Assembly: GCA_004154925.1 (NCBI GenBank)
Contig: QJNS01000018.1
Coordinates: 248,001 to 312,000 of the forward strand
DNA length: 64,000 nt
Direction of reading: 5' to 3'
Origin: Monosporascus cannonballus
Taxonomy: Eukaryota; Ascomycota; Sordariomycetes; Xylariales
Below the pieces are notes generated by a model. The model ran no database searches. It worked only from the letters and a program-made list of their open reading frames with translations, and was not told where the DNA came from. Shown here piece after piece: positions 46,269 through 58,154 of this stretch. The position numbers and the translations under genes are program-made. The number at the start of each line of letters is the position of its first letter. The stretch's first letter is position 1.

Positions 46269-48143
46269 CTAGTTACCTACCATGCAGAGCCGCCCGTCTG
46301 CAACAACTTTCCACGCCTCGCTTCCAACGACCGTTGGACCCCAGAAAATCCCGTCCGGGTCGTACTTTTGCTTAATAGATTAAAGCCTAGGATAGCCCGT
46401 GCCATAGAACACTCTCTGCCAGTTAGGTTGGTTAAATTCGGCCTCGTTAAGGTATGCGGCACCCCCAGGCGTTATATCTTCGAGGGTCGGGACCAACACC
46501 TTGGTGACAGTTTGTTGCCCCATAATGTTCGCGGTCATGTCATATCGATCATACACACTGATCTGGGTTAGATAAAGTGGGCGCTTGTAAGGTTTGAGAC
46601 GACCTACGTGCCAAGAACCGCCAGGAACAGCGCCTCGCACCAACCCTGATGGACGGCATTGGAAGAGGTCGGTGGTCGGCTGATATCCATTGAGACCCCA
46701 GCTAATATACCACCCTTACTTATTATGGACTTTATGGCGCCAGTAAGGGAGGCGACAGAGCTGTCCGATGCCACAAGAGAACGTGGGATGAGGCGACCTC
46801 CAAGATTCAATTCTGTGATATTCATTTCCGGATTCGAACCGTGGTAGGCGTCTTGGAAAGCTGGGAATGTTGCGGGAAGAGAAAGCTATCGGCATCATGT
46901 CAGCCACATACCGGTAGAGGCGAAGACTGGGCGTGTAGAAAAGACAAGCTAACAGTACGTGCAGTTGGGAATTCCACTTTTGTCGAGGGCCTGCAGTGCT
47001 GGCTGTAGAAGTCGTTCGAGATCCTGAGATGTACCACCCGGAAAGTATGATTGTGGCATCAGGAGCATATCTCCCGGTAGTACCAGCCAATAAAGGGTGG
47101 CACCGGTGTCCAGAACTTCGGGCAAGTTCAGGAGGAAGGCCTGTACGATGTCCCAGTAGGCATCCGACGACTCCGTGAAAGAAAGAGTGGCGCCAGCCGT
47201 TGGCATGTTTGAATGCAGCTTGACTGTCATAGAGAGCACGACACCGTATGTACCACCACCGCCCCCAGCGAGAGCCCAGTACAGGTCCGAGTTCTGACGC
47301 GGCGTCGTTGTCAACAGCTCTCCCTTACCGGTGATGACTTCCCACTCTAGAACCCGGTCGGCCGCGAGTCCGAACTTGGACCCGAGGGAGCTGGTTCCGC
47401 CCCCCTGAGTGTAGCTACCCGCAATACTCACAGTGGGGCAGTCTCCTTCCACAACGGCGAGGCCTTCGCATCCGCTGCTTCCTGGGCCTCCGAGCCCTGC
47501 ACACCGGCACCAATTTCATTGCTTTCCCTGTGTAAGTGGCTGATTTGTAGTCGAGAATAGACAGGTCTTTGATGTTATGGGTCCACAAAGCCAGCGCACC
47601 GGGTCCTGTCGACTTGCCCATATAGTCATGACTCGTGTTACAGATGACTAGGCGTATGTTATGCTTCTTATCAAAAGCTATAGTCTCGCGATAGTCGGAG
47701 GCACCTGATGCGTTGACGGCGTAAGGCACGTAGGTACCTAAAACACATTGGGCGTGGCGGGGTGTGAATGGATCACAATTCAGGTTGGCAAAGAACGCAG
47801 CCATGGGCGAGTGTGCAGTCCGATCATGAAGCTCGGGGCGTGCCCAGTCGGCCTGGATCTGCGCGCAGAGTCCGGCATCGAAGCCGACGCCGGGGAAGGT
47901 ATCATGGCATGGACTGGCAATCGGCACAGTGGCAACCAACTTGCCCCCGACGGTCCTGTTAAACGAGTCCCAGTCAGCAGAGGATGGCCAGCATGCGTCA
48001 CCTGGAAAGCAGCGACATAGAGGCTGATGCTATGTGTTCCGTGACGACTGCGAAGTCGAGATCCATGCTGCCCCTAGAACTATGGCAATAGAGGCCCAAG
48101 TGGCCATCCGTACCTGGGTCTTAGTTTGCCCCATCGCTGACAT
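46269..48143 (-). pseudogene. berberine-bridge-like secreted FAD oxidase, inactivated
   Basis: The intact family oxidises small molecules with covalently bound FAD. Read on the minus strand from ATG 48143, a signal-peptide-like start (MATWASIAIVLGAAW) leads to a secreted N-terminus (GDACWPSSADWDSFN). The FAD-binding stretch NTSHDYMGKSTGPGALALWT, then GGGTSSLGSKFGLAADRVLE and GGGGGTYGVVLSMTV, follow. The C-terminal domain has NPEMNITELNLGGRL and ends KYDPDGIFWGPTVVGSEAW. Introns at 46861-46953 and 46558-46607 are well formed. Four lesions are visible: TAG at 48030-48032, a one-base deletion at about 47508-47512, another at about 47457-47469, and TAA at 46380-46382. The usual GHD of the FAD site is SHD here. 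The gene cannot make a full protein unless the lesions are sequence errors. Confidence 0.82.
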
Positions 48144-48606
48144 GGTGTGAGATCTGATGGGGAATTATTGACAGTGGAGAGATGATAGAGATGTCTTCCA
48201 CCTTGGGAGGGTGCTTCGTACCGAAGAGATATCGAATATGAGTTAGAGGTTGAGTTCCTGGAGGGAATGGACCCCGCTTGCGAGTGTCGCATAAAACACA
48301 ACCAACGCGCAGAAGCGTGCTGCAGTATGTAGCCAATGCGGAGGCTACGAGTTATTGAAACGGTCTGTATGCCACCAATGGAGTCTGTACTTCAATCAGA
48401 TATGGGTTACACCCTGGCAGGCGGGCAAGCATAAGATTAAATCCGTAGGAAACCTGTAGCGGCATCCCTGCTGGTAATTCCCCTTGCTTGTTCCGTTGGG
48501 CGCTTATATGGCTCTATCCGAGCTGATAATACTCAAAGCCGAACACCGGCTCTCTCTTCTTCGTAAACTCCTTTCCGAAATTAACTCTACCTCTGACTTT
48601 ATATAG

Positions 48607-48753
48607 GTTGTCCAGCTTTCGCACTATTTTGACTCAACCGCCGATCGCGCAAATGCAGCCCCCTTTCCCGGCCCTACCGCCATATTGCACAACGACACCT
48701 ACGAGAGCATTTCGCCCCTGCGTCCGGAGCTAAGTGTAGCCGGCAAGACTCAA
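48607..48753 (+). pseudogene. short-chain dehydrogenase, N-terminal fragment
   Basis: The plus frame reads VVQLSHYFDSTADRANAAPF, then HNDTYESISPLRPELSVAGK, the characteristic leader of fungal short-chain dehydrogenases just before the TGxxxGIG cofactor motif. The frame then ends in TAG and no glycine motif follows, so the catalytic part is missing. Just upstream, CTCTGACTTTATATAG looks like an intron branch point and acceptor, with an ATG-started frame at 48508 as a possible first exon. It lies in a run of other dead genes. Confidence 0.55.
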
Positions 48754-48833
48754 TTATTGTCGGAATAGTACGTGATCCGAATTATACTGTTCTGCTTCCT
48801 GGTCGTCTTCTTCTGCCGGCGTCCCTCTATGTC

Positions 48834-50010
48834 TCAGTTGAAGAGCTTAAAGGTCATTTTGTGTGCCAAAATACTCTTATGGAACTTGACGAATAGCTTC
48901 TTGAGGTAAGATACAGCTTTCCATGTAAGTCGGTTGCAGCGACCTCGCCCGAGACGGTCTGGACATCGTGTATTGACCAGCCATCCATAGGATTAGCGTC
49001 GTCTTCACAGGCCACGAATCAATAGCACGGAACAAAATCCTAGAGTTCCAGTTAGCAGAATCCGTTGCTTCATTACATTGTCGACACTACGTACAGGTTG
49101 GGATGAGTGAGTGCGTCTCGACCGTTTCCAAACGGCAGCAGGATGCCTTCTTTCTAGAATCTCATGTCTATGGTACATTCAGCTCGGGCTTTCTGCAAGG
49201 TACCTGCGTTCCCTGAAGTCAACTCTCTCCGGGGCCAGTGTGATACTCGACCGGGTCTGCTTTACCTTCTCATAAGTGAAGCCTGTTGGCAATTCGAAGT
49301 GGGACAGCAGGGAGAACTATTGAGCCCTAGGTAGAATGAGGCGCAGAGACCGCTCCTCGAACGTCCATGTCTTCGCCCGGATTATATTTGGCGCCCTATC
49401 TTCGATCTTCGGGCGGACCGCTTGAAGAAGCCGATGGGCGTCTCCGCTAATGGCATCAATAACAGATTGGGTGACGAAGGCCGAATACCAGATATGCAAT
49501 ACGCTCTCAGCTGCGAGGATCGTGTCCTACTGTGTGAACATCAGTAGCAGCATGGTGGCATTACGTGCGGCGACATCGCTATCTCAGTCGTTCAGCACAA
49601 TATTAACGTTCTGTGAGAATGCTCGGGGGGACGATGTGACTGTGGCCACGACATTCCTAATGTCTCCAGATGCCACATAGTGGAGATGTCGGTCTGTAAA
49701 ACACCAAAAGTTTTATCGGACACACCTAACGCCATTACGCATAGGGAGACCGAGACCAACGAACCAACGAACAGAAGAACCAGGACCTTTCGGTATGTGT
49801 TCCCTTTGTTCACTTCCGTTCTTAGAACGTCCTTCATCATCGGTGATTTGCAATGAATCTTATGCTCGCCCCTCTGTGTCTTCTGGCATTCTGGTCCACA
49901 GTACTAGGCGGCGTGGGTTTGGGAGGCTTCGTGATATGGGGCGGACGATACATGCTTACCAGGACCAGGCGGCAGTTCACACAGCTCAATCTCCTGACTT
50001 TCGCGCAAGT
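48834..50010 (-). pseudogene. MYND zinc-finger/DUF4470 protein, inactivated
   Basis: Minus strand. At 49960-50010 and 49880-49903 two exons joined by a 56-bp intron (49904-49959, GTAAGC...CCTAG) give a MYND finger: CAKVRRLSCVNC, then YCGPECQKTQRGEHKIHC. After a further intron ending at 49694 the DUF4470 region follows: HYVASGDIRNVVATV, NIVLND, DVAARNATMLLL, then ILAAESVLHIWYSAFVTQ, RAKTWTFEERSLRLIL, TLAPERVDFRERRYL and ILLPFG. It continues to YLKKLFVKFHKSIL near 48,860. In-frame stops lie at 49584-49586, 49527-49529, 49317-49319 and 49179-49181, and the frame changes at least twice further downstream. MYND fingers bind proline-rich partners; DUF4470 has no known role. The gene is clearly dead, yet the splice sites survive. 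Confidence 0.82.
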
Positions 50011-52101
50011 TGGATGGGAATCACTCCAGTTAGCACATACTCGCTCCTCTCAGTAGTCTGCTGTGGCCAGGACGAGATCCTGCTAATGGTGCAACTGATA
50101 GAATCTGTAACTTGATCGGAAGAAGAGCCAGTTCCCAAGAAAATGTGACATCGTTAGGTGAAACACCAGGTTATGATTTTCTGTGCTCTGGCGCATCCGA
50201 GGAGTACTCCAGAGTTCATCAGGACCCCATCGGTCATTTCAGACAATAGCCAACGCGATAGACCCAAGATTTCACAATATGTAGGTGACAAATCCCTCTG
50301 TCCAAGGCCACCCAGTTATTTTTCGTTCGATACCAGCCACAATCCTTCGTTTGCCAGCAGTACCTGCCCCCGTTCAACTATACGCATGTCTTGGATAGCC
50401 GTCCAGCTGACATTCGTGCCGACAGCGCCACCGCCTAGGACATGCTAGATGGCCGAATAGTTGCCTCCTAATCCCTTGCTAATGTGACATTCAGGCGCCA
50501 GGGTTCCCCATCTTGCAGAACTGATTCGCTTCTACCTTGCCAGGCTACTCACATGCGGTCTTTGTCTGCCAAAACAACAAGCCAGATTCTCAATACTACA
50601 AGACGGCGGGTTGACCGTAGCATAATCAATGGCAGAATAGATCTCCTACCATGCCCTGGGTCAGCAAAACACTGACAGCGCATTTTTCAGTGCTGTTTTC
50701 TGATTGACTGAACCCTATTGCCAGCTTCAATCACTGCAGCCAGCATGCTCTGTTTCCTGGAGATTGACAGCCGGTGCTGAAGGTGAAAAACACATGGTCA
50801 ATATCCCCAATCCTATATACAGAAGCATCGAATTATGGAGTCACTATTCAAAGATAGCCATGACCAAGAAGATGCCGCCTTGTCTGTCACTCAACTACGA
50901 CGGACCTCTTCTTCGCTAGTCATTGTATCCCCATCGTTGTCTCACGTTCGGTCTGGTACGCGGCTATGGCTCCTAGATTAGCTGTTGTTTAGAGTGCTAG
51001 GAGGATGTCTATGGCTCGTTGATGTAGTTAGATCGACAATTCTGCACTCACTAATCCGTCTAGGACTACGTTAGACCGTGGCCAAAGCGGGTTACTCAGT
51101 CTTCCATAGAACAGAACCCTCGAAGGAGGATTCATGACGAAGAGAGTATACTGGAGCCGTAGTGATAGGTAGCTCGAGTGAACCGGTAGTGATCAGATGC
51201 GGTCGTGTTGCAGGGGATTTGGGAGTCGCTCCCTCCTTTCGCCATCATCATTTCCGTCCTTCGCGGATAGCCTCTGGAACAATCCGAAGCCGAGAATCCC
51301 AAGATAACATCTCAATGTCAATATCTCCAAAGCTAGGCTGAGGCTAGTAGCTTCACGCAAAAGAATGGGGGGAGACATACCGAACCTGGCGGGGTGGGTG
51401 AGAGCGAAGGCAGCCGTCCTTGACATCAAAATGAAAAAATAAATCGGCCAAGAGATACTGAATCGAAGAGTTAAAATTTTCAGGGTAGCATGTAACTAGG
51501 TTGAAGAGGCTTAGGACGCAGGACCCAGATTTAGTATTGAAGCAGTAGAGTCCGGGGCACGCCAGGCACTCCTACACCCAAAACACCAAGAGCGAATCTC
51601 GCGACGCCCAGCATGTCACGTTCGAACAACAAGCTACGGCTGTTTAGAAGAAGCCCGAGCAGTTGATTTTCGTGTATGGTTTCATTATTCTCTACGGATT
51701 GATTCTATCTAGTCTACCAAACAGATTTCCTGACCTCGTCTCATCCGCATCCCAGCCGTTCAGCCAACCGGAAATACTTCCCAAAGGAACAAGATAGGCC
51801 AACACCGTGGCCGAGACGAGCGTCCATCTATTGACTGCGGTAGGAAGAGGCGATCAGCATGATGTCAATAGAAGAGAACAACAGAGGAGAGAGCCGTGTT
51901 GAAGAGGAAGGGAGAGGGGAGAGGGTGTGCTCACAGCTTAGTAGTCAAAGAAAAACCCGTGGACAGATTGGAAATTGTCAACAGGCAACAGGCAGGCTAT
52001 GCAGTTCTATGCTATGCTATGCTGCGCATGATTCATGCACTGTGCAGTAATGATCTCGTGGTCTCGTGATGACATTATGCAATGCTGTGGTGGTGTACTG
52101 C
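50011..52101. other. gene-poor, two weak open frames
   Basis: A minus-strand frame at about 50,170-50,445 reads LGGGAVGTNVSWTAIQDMRI, then QVLLANEGLWLVSNEK before a stop, and looks like decayed coding sequence of unknown family. A 78-codon minus-strand frame at 51193-51429 starts near a Met-Ser-Arg-Thr-Ala-Ala stretch and contains a hydrophobic segment (ALEILTLRCYLGILGFG); it might be a small membrane or mitochondrial protein but has no recognised homology. Nothing else is supported. Confidence 0.35.
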
Positions 52102-53385
52102 TTAGAAGCAGAGACCGGAAGCGCCGGCGCCATCATCGATTCCGCCGCGCTTGGAGTTGCTGAAGAAGCGCTTGAAGAAGCTCGACTTCTTCTTGTGTTG
52201 GCCTCGGGTCTTCTCGGTCTTGGTGTGCTTCTCGTCAGAATCGCAGTCAGCATTCTTGCCGGAAACACCACCCTTCATAGCGCCCATGCGTTCCTGGAGA
52301 CGTGCGAGGATGATGGGGGCAAGAGTCGGGGCGACGGCCTCTTGAAGGGCCTGGGGGAGAATGTCCTGGACGGCTTGGGTGACCATCTGTGGAAGCATGC
52401 CGAGGAAAGTCTGCAGGACACCAACTTGAGTGGTCATGGCCTGAACATTACCGGCAGTGGAGTTCAGGTTGTTGCTCATGGCGCTCATGTTGGTACTTAA
52501 AGCATTGACATAACCACCAATGGCGTTGACATGCTGACTGATGGCATTGACATGAGCCTGATTGGCATCGGAGATAGTGTCAAGGCGATTGGCATTGAGA
52601 CGAATAGGGCCAGCAGCATCAATAAGAGCGTGCTCAATCATGCCAAAGACCTCCTCCAAGACATCCTCCATGTTGCTCTCGTTGACGCCATGGCGACCTT
52701 CAGTAGCGAGGTGTTCAATTCTGTCACGGATCTCACTGAGAATACCGGCCATCTCGTGACCACCTGCAGCAAGGTCCTGCTGGACAGCCTGGTTCTGAAT
52801 GGAGTGGTGAACAGCATGCTGGACAAGCCGGTAAAGGTTGGCTTCGCCATGAACACCCTGCATCATGTTCGCAATTCGGTTCTGGACGGTGGTAGCCTCG
52901 GCCTGGTCGCCACGGAGTTCATCGCGGTTACGGATGTCGCGGGTGATATTGATCAGAAGGTTGGTGGCATTGCGCATGTTAGGCCACTCGGAACGAGGGG
53001 CGTCACCTCGGGCCTCACGAAGTCGGACGAGGCGGGCATAGTCATCAAGAGTAGCCTGGATATCGTAGCTAGGAGTAGTGGTACGGGGGAACTCTCCATT
53101 AGCACGAGCCTGGATAAGGGCGCGGCCCATGGTCTCCAGCTCGGCGGCATCAATGGGATAGCCGTTGATCATGGCGGTGATAGGGGACTCAGCAGTCTGC
53201 TCTCGGGCACCGCGAGCCGCAGTAGGGTGGTTGGCAAAGTCGCGAGAGGTCATGGTCTGACCGGGAGAGGTGGGGGAGTCAAAGTTGACGCCGGAATCAA
53301 CGGAACCAGTGGGAGACAGGGCGGGCTTCTCCTCGCTGTCAGTCTTGGGGACAATAGTAAGGCGCTTCATCTGGACAGATGCCAT
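52102..53385 (-). CDS. hypothetical helical protein with basic C-terminus
   Basis: This is an intact single-exon gene of 427 aa. I do not recognise the family. Residues 1-70 are Ser/Pro/Thr-rich and probably disordered. From about 75 to 260 the protein is helical and charged. From about 260 to 370 runs a long alanine/asparagine-rich helical region with heptad-like repeats (HVNAISQHVNAIGGYVNALS) without prolines until about 331, likely a coiled coil for oligomerisation. The last 50 residues are basic and aromatic (KKKSSFFKRFFSNSKR at about 398-413), which could bind membrane or nucleic acid. The start at ATG 53385 is the first Met of the frame, and the codon pattern is GC-rich like the other intact genes. 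Upstream (53,390-54,450) lies a purine-rich plus strand, that is, a C/T-rich 5' region on the gene's strand. It stands alone with no operon-like neighbours. Confidence 0.8.
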   Translation of the reverse strand: MASVQMKRLTIVPKTDSEEKPALSPTGSVDSGVNFDSPTSPGQTMTSRDFANHPTAARGAREQTAESPITAMINGYPIDAAELETMGRALIQARANGEFPRTTTPSYDIQATLDDYARLVRLREARGDAPRSEWPNMRNATNLLINITRDIRNRDELRGDQAEATTVQNRIANMMQGVHGEANLYRLVQHAVHHSIQNQAVQQDLAAGGHEMAGILSEIRDRIEHLATEGRHGVNESNMEDVLEEVFGMIEHALIDAAGPIRLNANRLDTISDANQAHVNAISQHVNAIGGYVNALSTNMSAMSNNLNSTAGNVQAMTTQVGVLQTFLGMLPQMVTQAVQDILPQALQEAVAPTLAPIILARLQERMGAMKGGVSGKNADCDSDEKHTKTEKTRGQHKKKSSFFKRFFSNSKRGGIDDGAGASGLCF

Positions 53386-54450
53386 TTTGGAGAGTGGTTG
53401 TCGTAGTCTGGAGGATAATGTCAGTAAATGTCCTAATTGATTGCATGAAGAAGGATGATGATCTTACTGGTAGTGGTTGGTATGACGACTAGAAGTCAGG
53501 TATGAGTCTTGGTGTTTTTGGTCTGAAGGCGGTAAGGTCAGCTTCGGATCAAATTAATTGAATGTGGTCGTCAGACGAAGACGAAAGAGGGCGATAATGA
53601 TTGTTGCAGGAGGAGAGCGACGACGGAAAAAGAGTAAGGTCAGTGGTGATGGGTGACGAACATTGAAGATGGAAATTTGCGAGAACGGTTTCAAGTTCAA
53701 GGGGTTAAACAAGAATGCGGTATAAGTACAATTGGGAGGAGGAAATAAAATGGAAGTGCGTAGTTAGGAAGGGAGAAGAGATGGAAGTATGGTGTTCTGA
53801 TAGGGGAAAAGTAGGGCTGGTTAAGGGTTGCAATATGGATGTGCGTGGGATTTTTTTTTTCCGGATGGGAAACTTTTGTGGGGTGGTGCAAACGGAGGTA
53901 GGGCTAAGTCTTACCAGTAGGTCCCGAGTTTTCGAACTGAGATGCTGGTGATTGGATGGGAGATGAGTGGGAGTGCGTTGGAAAAGTTGGAAGTAGGAAG
54001 GAAGCTGAGTGCGAGTTGGGGATGATAGGGAAACGAGAATTACTGCCCACCACAAAAGCAGTGAAGACGACTTCAAGTGGCAGAAATCCAACCGGTGTTA
54101 AATCGAATCAGGAGGACGGCAGATATGGTGACGGTAAGGCCGTGGAATACAGTCAAATGATGCTATGAAAATAATTTCGAGTGGATCAGGAGGAGAGAAT
54201 GAAGTATGACTTACTATATGATTGATAAGATCGTGAGGAAGTATTGAGAAGTTGAAAAGGCGTCTCCTGAAGATCTAGAGATGGGTGGATTGTGTGGAAA
54301 AGTAGAAGAAGTGGAATTCGTGGAGTAGGAGAGGAAGATTAGGATATGTAGAAAGCAGTGAAGCGAGTCGACGGGGTTGACGATTCTGCCACCCCTGCCA
54401 GGCCCTACCACAATGTCACTCTTCGTATGATCCAACTGCAGCATATCTAC
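53386..54450 (-). promoter_or_regulatory. pyrimidine-rich 5' region of the 52.1-kb gene
   Basis: On the gene's strand this is C/T-rich with long A/T-free runs, similar to the region upstream of the 37.4-kb gene. The frames at 53697-54091 (minus) and 53715-54168 (plus) are best explained by this composition rather than as genes. Confidence 0.45.
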
Positions 54451-56902
54451 TTAGCATCCGTCTACCAGTTGCACAAGAAAATTAGAATGAATTTCCACGG
54501 TATGATTTCATGAAGTATTCTAGAACCTTATACTTGCGTGTCTGGTAGCTCCAGGAATATTCAGACGAATATTACCCATTCTACCTCTAGACCTCGCTTT
54601 TACCCACATCAATGACGAGCGTTCGTAGTGTTAAATACACGGCTGTAGTCCGGTAGCATCACGGACCCTGCTCTATTGCTGCAGCAAATTGTACTAGTGC
54701 CACTGCCTGAGCTAGCTACTCTTACTATTAGTAGCGGCTGCAGCATTAGAAAACGACGGATCGAGGTTTTTGGTACGTAGTAATCTTCGGTAGCCCCCAA
54801 CCACCAGTCAGTAGGACGTCCAATGCGTAAGTAGACCCACAACCATCACGAAGTGGCTTAAAATGCATATTAGCGAGTAACCCGTCGCCAGTAGGCGTGG
54901 TATACCACTGAAATAAACAGCCCACAGTTTTGATGTGCTTACTTTTGGCGTTGACGAAATTCTGATGCTGTATAGGTGCATGGGACGAGCCGCTGGCCCA
55001 TAACTATGTCCTGGGCCGGGTGACTCAATTCGAGTCTTACCACTCATATAGTACGGCTGTAATGACCGACACATGGATCCTCTGACCCACAGACTTTGAT
55101 CTATGCGTCCACACATGGGCTACTTAAAGCTTTCTTGCACAATTATGGTAAGCGAGTATACGTATAGCGTGCTCACGCAGGGCTCTGGCAATTCGGCTCA
55201 TTCGACATGAAGTTGAAATTAGCGTTGGACCCCACAATGTGGCTAGCCGCTGCGTCAATGTGAGTGGGACGTGAGACGCATGTCAGACCCACTTCCCGTC
55301 GACCCTATGCTTGGCGATCCGATCGCGGGTCTATCCGAGACTCTAAAATAATGCCAGTCAATCAAAGCGGGGGAAACCTAACCTACTGGTACTAGTGCGA
55401 ATATCGCAGCAGCCACAGGAGCGTGGGCATTGTCGTGATATATCGGATGACGAAGCGGATTTGGTGTGGCAGATAATGGGACTCGTGGCTTCGCTGGCAG
55501 CTCTCACAATGACTTGGGGGGTTTAACACTTCTTGTACTTTGGTATCTAATGCTAGCCTGCGAAAACTGAATCTATCTGGTTATTACAGGAGGCAATGGG
55601 CGTAGATACAATGCGAAATAATCTGCTTGCTCAATAGCAAGTCATGCGGTGCTCTTTGCCTGCTCAATGAGCTGGAAATTGATTCTCGACCGCAGCCATT
55701 TGCTGCTGTGGTTTTCCCAAGCCCCCGGGCGCGGTATCCCAATGATGAGCAATGAATGATGCTACAGTACGGCGAGGAACCTCTGTTTTCTCTTGAACCT
55801 CTCTTGGCGCTAGTTGGCTCAATGTAGCCGTATCTGGGATAATGGTGGATAGCCATCTTGCTGACATCCGCGGCTTCTTCTTCCCGTCGGATAGCAAAGT
55901 TTCACAAGAGTGAGACGGCAGCCCGGCAGAGATAATGCCATAAGAACAAAGCGGCCTCTGCCTAAGGTAGTGGCACCCAAATTACGGGGCCGTTTATGTA
56001 TGAGCACGCTCCACATGTACGGAGGGTATGGTCCTGTCGCCTAAGGCTAATTAACATATCACTGATCACGGAGATTCTAGATCTGACCGTTGTGGAACTC
56101 GGACGAAAAGTTCCATCAAAAATAATGAGGTGATTTACTACAAAAGATACAATGGTATTGTATAGTGGCCCCACGACCTCGGCGTGTATAATGTGATGTT
56201 CCAACTGGTTCACGGTGGGCAGGAAGAAGGCTCCTGACTACCATGCTCCATAGCTCGGAGCCTCGCTACTCATTATCTATGTGATGAGAGCCCTATTCGT
56301 CTGGGCTGGTGTTCGAGTACGAAGTCAACGTGGTTGGCTGGGGAAGCAATCGTAGGTTGAGTTAGGATGCACATGAGGAGAGGAGTATGAATGCCGGATA
56401 CTTGTAGGAGTTTCAATCTTGTGTGACTCAGTGATAGTTTGTTTCTCTTATCCTTTCCGTACGGCCTCACCTGCAAGGAGCCTAGCGATGCCGGACAGCT
56501 AAGGATAATGGAGGAGGGGGACGATTGATACCATGATCGAGATACACTGAAAATACGCCGAAACGATCACGTCACGGTTATGCTGTCCGAGTTGGATCAA
56601 TTCTCGATGTTTCTCATAGGTCAGCGCATTATGTGTGTGCCAATACCAGCCGTATTATTGGGTATACCATGGGGCGTATAGAACGAAAATGGCCTCATGG
56701 GCATTGCTCAATGTGCAAGTATCATGGCTTTTATGAATAAGAACTAACGCAAGATTGCCATCCTACTCTCCCTCCATGCAACCTCAAAACCTCATTTTGC
56801 CAATAAAAGTCAGAGGAAACTGTAACCGAGTAGGGTTAGAAGGAGAGTCAAAAGTGATGGGTAGGGATCAATAGCTTACCGGGTCATACTAGTCATGTGT
56901 GT
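54451..56902. other. no gene recognised
   Basis: This 2.4 kb has normal composition. Minus-strand frames of 60-100 codons (54609-55116, 55584-56016, 55962-56476) overlap in different phases; the one at 55664-55897 looks mildly protein-like (RWLSTIIPDTATLSQLAPRE) but has no known domain. They may be relics. Confidence 0.4.
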
Positions 56903-57876
56903 TCAACCATCCCTCCGTGTGTCATGATCCACGCCATTGTGTTGTTCCGAAGAACCTATGCCTTGCCAGAAGTGACCATACCCCGTGGAAGTATCTTGGG
57001 GGTGAAACCAAGGACCAGCGCCGAAGCCGTAGGGGAAAGTGTTACTCATCGTCGGTCTCTCCATCATCTGTTGTGGAAAGTGCATGTTAGCAGCATGGTC
57101 GAACGAATGGGTGCCGGGTATCACAGTGGGCGAGGGTGAATGCGAATGCGCGTGAGCATGGTGATGGTGGTGGTGGTTGGCGGCGATGACACCAGGAATA
57201 CGAGCAGTGCTGGTTTTCTCCGTGGCGCTGACGATGAGAACCTCATCTTCGTCATCGTCATTCTGAGACTTGACAGCAAGGGCCGGTGATGCCGGTGGTG
57301 GGGTCCTGGGTTGGGTTGCTAGGATGGTAGCCGAGCCACCACCTTCCATCTTCACAGATTCGCTCTTCACACCCGCCTCGCTCTTGACAATCTCGGTCTT
57401 GATTGTAGTCTCATATTCATTTTTCACTTCACCTTTGATGGGCTCATCGATGTCACCGACATCCTCCTCGACCTGCTCGAGCTTGCGCTTCTTGCGAGTC
57501 TTGGCAGGGGTCTTCGGCTCCTTGGCCTCCTTCTTGACCGCGGAGCCTCCAGCCCCACTGCTGGGCGAAATACCATGCTGCTTCATGAGGCGCTCGTATC
57601 TTTTGGCACTAGAAGGTTGTTGAGGTCAGATAGTGGCTCGAGGAAGGGAGGGAGGTTATTTATAATCAGGAAAATGGATGATACTTACGCGGCACCCTTG
57701 GACACAATCCCGCACTCATTGGCGACTGCAGCAAAATCGACCTGTTCAAGTTAGTGGTGGATAGGGAACAATTTTATGCTGTTGGGCTAATTGCTGAAGC
57801 GTACCTTGCCAGCCTGGGAGTGCTTGATACAAGCGATCAAGAATTTGAATTGGGATTCAGTATCGATGGGAGGCAT
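56903..57876 (-). CDS. fungal Myb/SANT-like nuclear protein with six psi-K-x-E motifs
   Basis: Three exons join in frame: 57805-57876, 57689-57741 and 56903-57608, about 276 aa. The introns are 57742-57804 (GTACGC...ACAG) and 57609-57688 (GTAAGT...CTGAC...CTAG). The N-terminus is a fungal Myb-like domain: FKFLIACIKHSQAGKVDFAA, then GIVSKGAAAKRYERLMKQHG. A basic nuclear-localisation stretch follows (KTRKKRKLEQ). Next comes a striking run of six psi-K-x-E SUMO-consensus sites (IKGE, VKNE, IKTE, VKSE, VKSE, VKME) within about 45 residues, an acidic NDDDEDEVLIV patch that resembles a SUMO-interacting motif, a His-rich run and an aromatic/Pro/Gln-rich tail. It probably binds DNA. A C/T-rich region lies upstream (57,877-58,090 on its strand). 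Confidence 0.85.
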
Positions 57877-58154
57877 CTTGATGACGATGATGGTAGTGAA
57901 TAGAAGGTGATGGAGATGTATTGACGATATTTACGATGAAGATGATTGATAATCCCGAGGTTGTCGTTTGAGTATGGAGATAAACGCAGTTTGGGAGTGA
58001 TTTTGGAGGGATGAGGAAACGGAAGTGTGGGGTGTCGGTTGGAAAAATAGAGGTAAGTAGTTGTCCAGATACCACAATTCAGCACTCGTCGCTCACCCGT
58101 TACTCTGTGGATTGTCGCGCAGCGTAGGCGGTCGACGCGTTTTGTAGTTAGTAT

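Noticed and set aside
46820..46850. TTCGAACC-like tRNA T-arm sequence
   Set aside because: It lies within the FAD-oxidase exon (His-Gly-Ser-Asn-Pro codons) and no cloverleaf can be built around it.
52531..53406. 291-codon plus-strand frame
   Set aside because: It is exactly antisense to the 52.1-kb gene; its Ser/Val/Gly-rich product has no domain and results from the codon bias of the opposite strand.
53705..54091. 128-codon minus-strand frame upstream of the 52.1-kb gene
   Set aside because: C/T-rich 5' region; the Ser/Pro/Leu-rich product is a composition artefact.
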